From Mesaphorura yosii (lineage: Eukaryota > Arthropoda > Collembola > Poduromorpha > Tullbergiidae): 28,896 bases of DNA. Made by a program: the position numbers and the translations under genes. The notes beneath the pieces were generated by a model. That model was given only the letters and a program-made list of their open reading frames with translations, did not search any database and had not been told where the DNA came from. Numbering within the stretch: position 1 is the stretch's first letter; each line of letters starts with the position of its first letter. The DNA lies in assembly GCA_009869945.1 (NCBI GenBank), contig WIXG01000652.1:1-28896 (forward strand), in the 5' to 3' direction. This document shows, piece by piece, positions 22,095 through 28,896 of this stretch.

Positions 22095-22640
22095 GCAAGA
22101 AATATTATTGAACAATAATCATACAGTATGGAGCATAATGATAACGCACTTTGAATTTTTTAATAGTTTATTGATCATTTGTCTGATTTCGAAATGGTGA
22201 TAGTGCCAAGCAATGTACATGTCTGATGTTGCATCAGCATATCCAACGAGCGAGATGTTTGTATATTTAAATTAAGTCCGAGTTGTGTCACTGTCGTGAA
22301 GCGAGTCGAATAGGGAAGGAATCAGTCAGTTAGAGAGAAGCGAAGCAGCAGAGTAGTCAGGGGTCAATCGGTAAATTAGTGAAATTCAGTAAATCGTCAT
22401 TAATGAGTGTCCGAGTCCGAGGAATATGAAATAAAGTCCAGAAATCGATCAAGTCTTCATTCGCAATTCGAGTCCGTAAGTGCAGTCCGCGTCTGGTATA
22501 AGTCCATAATGTTGTCTTTCTCTGCGCAGTCGCACAGCACAGCGTACACTTTTATTATACTGACTAACACTTGAGGTGACCTTCATCATTTTACAACTCG
22601 AAGCAATACAATTACGGAAAAAAGAATGAAAACAAATGAG
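22095..22640. other. 3' flank of receptor gene 1
   Basis: AT-rich flank without a gene. AATAAA at 22430-22435 is the best polyadenylation hexamer, 336 bases after the stop. AATGATAACGCAC at 22137-22149 is the exact reverse complement of a word found at 23924-23936 and 24320-24332, hinting at further mobile-element debris. Confidence 0.45.
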
Positions 22641-22674
22641 GCTGTAACTAAATTATAACGCACCCAAATTTATA
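22641..22674. repeat. Left inverted terminal repeat of the Tc1-like element
   Basis: Begins GCTGTAAC and includes ATAACGCACCC. It pairs with the right repeat at 23741-23775 with roughly three quarters of positions matching. Confidence 0.7.
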
Positions 22675-22729
22675 GTTAACAATCAGTACTTTAGTGCAAA
22701 GTAGCCTTCCCTCCCCAACGAATTACTTC

Positions 22730-23595
22730 ATAAATCCAACCATTCATTGAATTTGTGAGCTTTATTAACATATCCAACGGGATTTTGAGCTACTCCCGCC
22801 TTACAGCGGTCTCGATTTCAGCCTCGTGACTACTGTTTTCCACCAGCGTAAACATTGCGTGCTAAAATTTCCCACAAGTTCTCAACCGGATTGAATTCGG
22901 GGCTACAGAATAGCCAAACCATGGTTCGAATCATTTTGAGGCTCACCCAGTTTTGCGTTGACTTGGCGGTGTGCACGCTCGAACTGTCTTGCCGGAATAT
23001 CCAGCCCCGGTCCCCGATCTGACTTCCATATAGCAAGACATTTTCTCGTCGAACATCAGGACGTCTTGATAACCTTTGGCGTTTAGTTTTGTGTCAATTG
23101 TGGCTAGCCCACTTGTGCCGTCCCATACAAAAGTTCCCGAACCATGAACGAACCGCCACCTTGAAAAATTTGAAATAGGTTTCATTTATTGAAGGAGCCT
23201 GATGCCAGTGACTGATTACATTTTTCAATTACCTTGTTGCCACTGCGAAAAAAATCTCCGGCTCCTTTCGCAGATCGTGCCAGTAGTGGACTACCTATCG
23301 GGTCCATCCAAATTAAACTTTTTCTCGTCGCTGAATATGATCTTCTCCCATTCACGATCCCACGTCATATGCTACTTTACAAATTCAGCCCTTGTTCAAG
23401 GTCCACTACGGTCAGTGAGGGTTTCTTTGCCTTCATGTACAGCAGGTTCTGCGCAGCTGCCAACTGAAGTGGACAATTCTGTTGAGATTTGCCGCGTGGA
23501 ATGTTTTTTTCTTCAGCCAATCTCACTGGAAACCTCTGATCGCGCTCTGACAGAAGTCTTGTTCGCCCGGAAGACCTCATATGATTACAGCCCAT
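22730..23595 (-). pseudogene. Tc1/Tc3-like transposase, frameshifted
   Basis: Cut-and-paste DDE transposase, inactive. From the N-terminal side: a helix-turn-helix-like start (GRTRLLSERDQRFPVRLAEE, 23560-23500). Then, in another frame, WEKIIFSDEKKFNLDGPD with the first catalytic Asp at 23329-23327, soon stopped by TAG. In a third frame follows YWHDLRKEPE. After that, TFVWDGTSGLATIDTKLNAKGYQDVL (two adjacent pieces). Finally WIFRQDSSSVHTAK with the second Asp at 22988-22986 and PEFNPVENLWEIL with the Glu at 22883-22881. The two last residues are 35 codons apart, i.e. a D34E spacing, diagnostic of the Tc1 branch. At least three frame breaks and internal stops show the copy cannot make protein. 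Confidence 0.85.
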
Positions 23596-23740
23596 CTCGA
23601 GTCCGACGTCGATCTCACCCTGTTAACGTTCACTGAGAGCTCTGGCGTGACCCAAGACTAAACTTGAACTGACTCATTCTATTGTAGACTTGTTTGAAAG
23701 GCCCAATAACGGTACTTTCAGTTTCCTGTAAGACAATCGT

Positions 23741-23775
23741 TTAATTTTCGGGGTGCGCTATCATTTTGTTACAGC
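23741..23775. repeat. Right inverted terminal repeat of the Tc1-like element
   Basis: TTAATTTTCGGGGTGCGCTA then TCATTTTGTTACAGC. Just outside, GTTACAGCAA (23768-23777) and TTGCTGTAAC (23800-23809) form a further perfect 10-base inverted repeat, so the true element edge may lie slightly further right. Confidence 0.65.
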
Positions 23776-23860
23776 AAGTTTTTGCATTTCCTTTCGTATT
23801 TGCTGTAACTTATAAAGGTGCTCCAAACTTATTGTGCCAATGTATAACTAACTCGTGCAT

Positions 23861-24659
23861 ATAGCCCACATGCCCATTTGCTGGTACATTAACAACTCAG
23901 AAGCTATCGTCAGAATGTTAGGGGTGCGTTATCATTGTTATGTTATTCGCAATTGGCATTGAATCTAATTACGAACTTAATTGCATTGATGTTATTACTA
24001 ATCGAGCTGAGCCACTCCCAAAGATTTTTGACGTGCACGCAAACTTGCTCAGGTGATCGGTGCAAGGAAGAACTGAACTAGCCAGAAAATTTCTGAGCCT
24101 GGCGTGTAATTGGCATTAATTTCATTGCACTAAATTCTCAAGTACTAAATAATGCACACAATAAATAAATTATAATTCCATACAGGATCAGGTCAATTGT
24201 CAACGCCAAATTACCAACTTGGAAATAGAAAATATAATTCGTTCCATCCCAAAAATATAGCCCACATGCCGATTTGCTGATACATTAACAACTCAGAAGC
24301 TGTCGCCAGAATGTTAGGGGTGCGTTATCATTATGTTATGTTATTCGCAATTGGCATTGAATCTAATTACGAACTTAATTGCATTGATGTTATTACTAAT
24401 CGAGCTGAGCCACTCCCAAAATTTTTTGACATGCACGCAAACTTGCTCAGGTGTTTCGGTGCAAGGAAGAACTGAATTAGCCAGAAAATTGCTCTGAGCC
24501 TGGCGTGTAAATGGCATTAATTTCTTTGTACTAAATTCCCAAGTACTAAATAATGCACACAATAAATAAATTATAATTCCACACAGGATCAGGTCAATTG
24601 TCAACGCCAAATTGCCAACTTGAAAATAGGAAATATAATTCGTCCCATCCCGAAAATAT
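23861..24659. repeat. Two-copy tandem repeat, period 396 bases
   Basis: Unit 1 (23861-24256) and unit 2 (24257-about 24659) both begin ATAGCCCACATGCC and end in CCATCCC-AAAATAT. They are well over 90% identical by eye; unit 2 has a few small insertions, including an extra TTATG near 24335. Each contains GGGGTGCGTTATCATT, which matches 15 of 16 bases inside the right terminal repeat of the nearby Tc1-like element. The array ends about 100 bases before the ATG at 24763. Confidence 0.9.
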
Positions 24660-24762
24660 GACCTAGTTTCGTGTCTAGCTCGATTTGGCGATAGTCTTTT
24701 TTAATCGCTAATTCGATAAGTGACACACACAGCCCACAACAGATCAAGTCCATATAGCTATC

Positions 24763-26277
24763 ATGGACACCAAAGGCACTCCGACCTCGTATATGTCATC
24801 TCAAACCGCCGATATTAACTACGGTTCGCTCAACTCAAAATCACGGTGCGTGTATTTCTCATTTCTGAAGTACGTTGGGATGTTTCCCTTTGATTTGAAG
24901 AATTTGAGCAATGACAAGAACACCCAGCACTCGAAGGCGAAGGTTGATAGAGATCAAGGTGAAACGAAATCAAAAATCTCTCCAACTACGACAGGACAGC
25001 ATCGTATTAAAGAAAATCAAGACAGATTCAACCAAAATCTCGTCCTGACACCAGCATCGTGGAAATTCGTTTCCCTAAACCGCGTACTCCTAGTCTGGTA
25101 CGTGCTTTACTACGCGTTCTTACTTTGTCAAATGATTCGAAGCGTGCCTGGCCTGTTGACGGTACACGACGAAGACAAAGGTCCAGCCAATTCAAGCTAT
25201 ATCAGTGTCGTCCGTTGGTCTGTCCCGAAATTGGTCAAGAACCTCTCAGCCGTGGGCTGGGCAATTCGTATCCACACGACTTTCGCCATGTTCCTGCTTT
25301 TCTACACTAAGAAGCAGGCCCTGTCCGATCTGATTAACCGATGGTACGTCGTAGAGTGCGAGTTGCGGAGTTGGGTGCGGCAGCATAATCAAAATCAGCG
25401 GGCAGTAGGCCAAACAGGTTCAGGAAACGTCAATTCGTACACCGCGCAATGGGCCATATTCTTTCTCGTCTACACTTTAGCATTGCTTTTCATGGTGGGT
25501 TCACTTGCAAATCAACTTCTGTACCCACGACATGTAATTTACATTTATTCCCTGCTCCCGCAATCGATGGAGCTTCCCTGGTTTCACGTCCTGTCGATCA
25601 TAATCAACCAGGGCGCGTACATGATCAGTATCCTTCACTCGATAGCATTCTTCATATTTATGGTCATATTTCCAGTAGCCATCGTGGAATGCTTGCGTCT
25701 GCTCTCGGGCAATGTCGGCACTGGCACAGACACGATTGTCAGCATCACTCAGGACTACGACGAGCTAAAGGCGCTGGTCGAAGAATTCAATGTCATATTC
25801 GCCGGGTACTTTATGCACCTGAAGGCCACGAGCATGATCAACCTCTGCCTCCTCATCTACCTCCCTCTGCACTATCTGTCCAAGCTTCCGATTCTGGGCC
25901 TAATAGTGTTCCTTCCTGGAGCGGCGTGCGCGGCCGTGAACCTGTGCTTTGTACTGAGGGTCATGGGCGCGGTGTACACGGAGTCTGTGCACCTCAAGGA
26001 AGAAGTGGGAAGGGCAGTGGCAGTGGCCACGTCAGTGGGATGGCTGACGAGTAGAACGGACTCGCAGCTGTTCGGACTCCAGCCGGGAACGGAAGTTAAG
26101 GCCGCCGTCGCCTGGTCGTCAATTCTGGGTGCTCGAGACCGGCTCCAGCAGACTCTTCCGATACAGTTTCGGTGTGGCCACTTTTATTATGTGTACCCGT
26201 GCACGATTCTTACTTTCTTTTCGGTGGTCACGAGCTATGTCATTGTACTCCTCCAAATTGATACTGGATCAGAATAA
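24763..26277 (+). CDS. Gustatory-receptor-like seven-transmembrane protein 2 (intronless)
   Basis: Probable insect-type gustatory receptor, a plasma-membrane ligand-gated cation channel subunit. Single exon, 504 residues. The N-terminus of about 105 residues is polar and cytosolic and includes the motif GMFPFDLKN, typical of the segment before TM1. Hydrophobic helices lie at about 107-125, 163-181, 230-250, 285-310, 345-368, 375-398 and 478-498. The C-terminal helix FFSVVTSYVIVLLQI carries a slightly altered form of the GR signature TYhhhhhQF (here SYVIVLLQI). The long intracellular segment between TM6 and TM7 (LKEEVGRAVAVAT...) also fits. AATAAA lies just after the stop. Coding sequence is markedly richer in G+C than the repeat DNA upstream. 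The ligand and the nearest named receptor cannot be judged. Confidence 0.85.
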   Translation: MDTKGTPTSYMSSQTADINYGSLNSKSRCVYFSFLKYVGMFPFDLKNLSNDKNTQHSKAKVDRDQGETKSKISPTTTGQHRIKENQDRFNQNLVLTPASWKFVSLNRVLLVWYVLYYAFLLCQMIRSVPGLLTVHDEDKGPANSSYISVVRWSVPKLVKNLSAVGWAIRIHTTFAMFLLFYTKKQALSDLINRWYVVECELRSWVRQHNQNQRAVGQTGSGNVNSYTAQWAIFFLVYTLALLFMVGSLANQLLYPRHVIYIYSLLPQSMELPWFHVLSIIINQGAYMISILHSIAFFIFMVIFPVAIVECLRLLSGNVGTGTDTIVSITQDYDELKALVEEFNVIFAGYFMHLKATSMINLCLLIYLPLHYLSKLPILGLIVFLPGAACAAVNLCFVLRVMGAVYTESVHLKEEVGRAVAVATSVGWLTSRTDSQLFGLQPGTEVKAAVAWSSILGARDRLQQTLPIQFRCGHFYYVYPCTILTFFSVVTSYVIVLLQIDTGSE

Positions 26278-26283
26278 GAAACG

Positions 26284-26289
26284 AATAAA
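26284..26289 (+). terminator. Polyadenylation signal of receptor gene 2
   Basis: AATAAA beginning seven bases after the stop codon. The position is close but usable if the 3' UTR is short. Confidence 0.45.
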
Positions 26290-26693
26290 TTGTGTCTAGA
26301 CTTAATCTAATATTGTAGCGCATTAAATTGTGGTTTTGTGGTGGTATTCGCTTTCATTCGATGGAGCTCAGGCTCACACGGTTACAGAGGATTTGCAGAG
26401 CCCACACCAAGCCAAGATGAGAATCCTTCCTTGCCGTGTGCAAACACCGTCTGCGTGGGAAGGTTTATGAGGCTATTCGTCGTGTATGCAGAGCGTTGCG
26501 TTCCTTGCATTGCCGCTGAATAATTACGTGCTTTTCGCTTTTGTAATCTCGCCGTTGAATCGTCCATAAACCAATTACGCCAGCAAGGCAATTCTGATTT
26601 CGTGCCTCTATCAGCAATTTATGCGAATTTTTAATTTTTATCGGTATTTATTAGTGTTTTTTGTGTTGCCTGGTCGTAGCGAAGTGGGTCGGC
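26290..26693. other. Intergenic before the Nup358-like gene
   Basis: Contains the promoter and 5' UTR of the gene starting at 26694. The ORF 26338-26523 (+) has no recognisable content. Confidence 0.45.
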
Positions 26694-28896
26694 ATGTCTT
26701 TCACCACAAAGACAAAGAGAGAAATAGACGCTCACGTCGCGGACGTGTTATCAAAGCTTTCCAGTGAGAAAGAGGTAAATTATTTTTATAGTTAATTTTT
26801 AATTGTAAACATAAGGTTACATTTCTTATACACCTTTTTCAGAAATCACTTCGTTGTTTCGGGTTTGCGAAGGAGTACATTAAGATTCGTGAATTCGCAG
26901 CTGCTCGTCGTTATTTAGAAACTTACACCTCGTCAAGGCCAAGTAATTTGGGCGAAGCCTACAAGTTGTTGGCTGATGTAAGGCAACAGTCCAGCCCTTT
27001 TAATAATCCATTGCTATCGACTGTAAAATAAGTTACACGTTACTTCTCTTTCAGGTTTACACCGAAGAAAATAACCCAGAAAAAGCCCTGACATATTATA
27101 AAGCAGCTTATGAAAACGGAAAATCAGGAGCTCTGAGTCATGGTAAGTTCTTAATATTAGCACTACTGTTAGAAAGAGTTGGTTAAGTTGGAATTGGTAA
27201 TGCCATATTTCTAATTATTACACATTGCATAACTTATAATTCGTTTGATACAGTTTGTGATCTTCTTCGCCGTGGGGTCGATGATGGTGAATCGGAGGAA
27301 GTGAAGCAGAAATGGTTTGAACGTCAACGCTCGACAGCAAACACCAGTTCAACAGCGGTGTCGAATACATCGAAACTAACCTACCAGAATCCATACTCAA
27401 ACGGACCAGTTGGCTCCAGTCTGTCGATATTGACTCCAAGAGTCAGGTCACCAGCAGTGGCAGTGCCAGTAGCCACCGCTACAACTAACGGCTCATTTTA
27501 TACTAACGGTGGTACCGGAGACTCTTCTTACGGATTCAAAACACCGCCTGAGTTACTTTCACCGCCCAACAACAAGACATCAACTCCAAAGTTGAATAGA
27601 ATATTTCCATCGCCAGACCGAATTGACCACGAGTCTATTACACAAAAAAGAGTGTTTGAGGAGAAACTGCAAGAAACTCTGGCTCAGAATCAAACAACTC
27701 TAAACCTCATGACGAAAATGATGGAAGAAATTAAAAATCTACGACTCGATGTCAACGAATTGAAACAAAATCAATTCAACGCCAGTTCTAGCAATGTTGT
27801 CTATCATTCTACAGCTTCGGAACCTGTCAAACCACGCGCTCCAGCTGTGGCAACCCAACCTTTTAAACCAGGAGTGGCAGGTCAGAATGTACCTGCCATT
27901 GTCCCGCCTGCTAAACCAGTAGTTCAAGCTACGACTACCCCACCTGTTAAGCCAGCAGTTCAAGCGATGCCCACTCCTCCGGTTAAACCAGCTACCCAAA
28001 CTACTACCCCGCCTGTCAAGCCAGCAGTTCAAGCGATGCCCACCCCTCCGGTTAAACCAGCTATTCAAACTACTACCCCGCCTGCCAAGCCAGCAGTTCA
28101 GACTCCTACTGTTATCCCGCCTCCTAAACCAGTGGTCCAAGCTACCCCACTATCTAATTCAACAGTTCAAGCGTCAATAGGTCAAAATTTAGGCTCTGGT
28201 TCATCTTTTGGAACAACGACTCCAATTTCAAGCGCCGGTTCAATCTTCGTGGCACCGAATTTAAGTTCAAGCGCTGGTTCACCCTTCGGGCCAACGACTC
28301 CAACTCCAAGCACTGGATCAATTTTCGGGGCAACGAATCTAAATTCAACAGTTGGGACAACAAATCCAACAGAAACAACTCCGTTCTCCTCCTTTGTTTT
28401 CAAACCGGTGGGATTTGGCGACTTAGCAGCGGGTTCGTCCTCGAGTCTGTTCAGCAATTCGGCAAACTCCAGCTTCACTGGTTTCGAAGGTGCTGGAACA
28501 CCACTCTTCGGTCTCAGCACGGCGAAGAAATCCGATAGCGTGGATGCAAGAACAACAGAGCAAAATGAGGATGAGCCCGAGGACTTTATACCGACGGCGG
28601 AGTTTGCACCCGTAATTCCTTTGCCTCCACTCGTCGAAGTTAAGAAAGGCGATGAAGATGATGACGTGATCTACGAAGTAAGGGCCAAACTATTCCGATT
28701 CGAACCCGCTTCGAAGGAGTGGAAAGAACGCGGACTGGGGAATATCAAAATCGTCCAAAACAAGATCAACAAGCAACAGATTCGAGTTCTGCTTTGGAGA
28801 GAGCGTGTTCTCAAGCTTGCATGCAACCACTTAATCAGCAGGGACATGGTGATAGACTTCGCCCAGAAGAGCGAGAAGCACTTGACGTGGACTGCA
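26694..28896 (+). CDS. Nup358: Nup358/RanBP2-like nucleoporin, compact form (runs off right edge)
   Basis: Homologue of the cytoplasmic-filament nucleoporin RanBP2/Nup358, which binds Ran-GTP and importin cargo complexes at the nuclear pore. Exons: 26694-26774, 26843-26977, 27055-27142, 27254-28896+, in frame throughout, 649 residues to the edge. Residues 1-125 match the RanBP2 N-terminal TPR segment (KSLRCFGFAKEYIKIREFA, then AAARRYLETY, and PEKALTYYKAAYENG). A Ser/Thr/Pro linker holds GFKTPPELLSPP, then a short coiled coil (about 224-276; LMTKMMEEIKNLRLDVNEL) matching the one downstream in RanBP2. Next come Pro-rich repeats (about 328-385), a Ser/Gly region with scattered FG dipeptides (SSFGTT, SPFGPT, SIFGAT, PLFGLS), and finally a RanBD1 (from about 552: RAKLFRFEPASKEWKERGLG, VLKLACNHLIS, LTWTA). 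The large alpha-helical region that follows the TPR in RanBP2 is missing. More RanBDs or other domains may lie past the edge. Confidence 0.92.
27931..28101 (+). repeat. 69-base coding tandem repeat, 23-residue Pro-rich unit
   Basis: Two full units (27931-27999, 28000-28068) and a partial third (28069-28101) encode TTTPPVKPAVQ followed by AMPTPPVKPA(T/I)Q. Units differ only at a few bases, so the array is recent. Looser versions of the PPxKP motif flank it on both sides. Confidence 0.85.

Larger units (their letters stand above)
22641..23775 (-). mobile_element. Degenerate Tc1/Tc3-like (DD34E) DNA transposon
   Basis: About 1.1 kb, the usual size of a Tc1-family element. Imperfect inverted terminal repeats of about 35 bases lie at 22641-22674 (GCTGTAACTAAATTATAACG, then CACCCAAATTT) and 23741-23775 (read inward on the other strand: GCTGTAACAAAATGATAGCG, then CACCCCGAAAATT). 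A broken minus-strand transposase fills the interior. The exact edge and the TA target duplication cannot be fixed by eye. Confidence 0.8.

Noticed and set aside
23861..24659. Idea that the tandem units are transposon long terminal repeats
   Set aside because: The copies are directly adjacent with no internal region, no primer-binding site or TG...CA ends, so a simple tandem duplication fits better.
25449..26054. 201-codon plus-strand ORF inside receptor gene 2
   Set aside because: Out-of-frame shadow of the 504-residue receptor ORF; low-complexity, His/Arg-rich translation with no domain.
27739..28520. Minus-strand ORFs with repetitive Asn/Trp/Arg and Leu-rich sequence
   Set aside because: Antisense translations of the Pro-rich and FG-rich part of the Nup358-like exon; the plus frame is supported by RanBD and coiled-coil matches.
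22..28896. CRISPR array, operon, riboswitch or other bacterial features
   Set aside because: Spliced genes and animal families throughout. The only multi-copy arrays are the 396-base tandem pair and the 69-base coding repeat, neither with spacer structure.

Overview
The window is nuclear DNA from an arthropod. Its genes are split by short introns (mostly 55-120 bases) with GT-AG borders and are transcribed from both strands. A SID-1 type RNA channel (absent from flies), a cueball homologue, two insect-type gustatory-receptor-like genes and an arthropod-style Tc1 element all fit a non-dipteran hexapod. A springtail is my best guess, but that is inference and not something the sequence proves. 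All gene models below were joined by hand, and every join keeps the reading frame.

Layout from left to right. 1-701 (-): 5' part of an ELOVL fatty-acid elongase that runs off the left edge. 2508-5555 (-): a complete five-exon SID-1/SIDT gene. 6045-7600: three decayed loci, namely a secreted-type ORF (+) with two frame breaks, an unidentified remnant (-), and a short-chain dehydrogenase pseudogene (-). 7950-10092 (-): a complete seven-exon DHCR24 sterol reductase. 10989-14537 (-): a complete five-exon cueball gene with a 1.3 kb first intron. 15833-17686 (+): a five-exon gene encoding three tandem RAD54B-N-like domains without a helicase. 17853-19451 (-): a six-exon Na+/K+-ATPase beta subunit, convergent with the previous gene. 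20565-22094 (+): a two-exon gustatory-receptor-like gene. 22641-23775: a dead Tc1/Tc3-like transposon with recognisable inverted terminal repeats. 23861-24659: a two-copy 396-base tandem repeat. 24763-26277 (+): an intronless gustatory-receptor-like gene. 26694-28896 (+): a compact Nup358/RanBP2-like nucleoporin that runs off the right edge.

The genes do not form an operon or obvious pathway; this is an ordinary gene-dense animal segment. Several are membrane proteins (elongase, SID-1, DHCR24, cueball, ATPase beta, two receptors), but I see no shared regulation. The most unusual gene is the triple RAD54B-N protein, whose exon phases record tandem duplication of a two-exon block. Next is the nucleoporin, which joins a minimal TPR segment almost directly to a Ran-binding domain.
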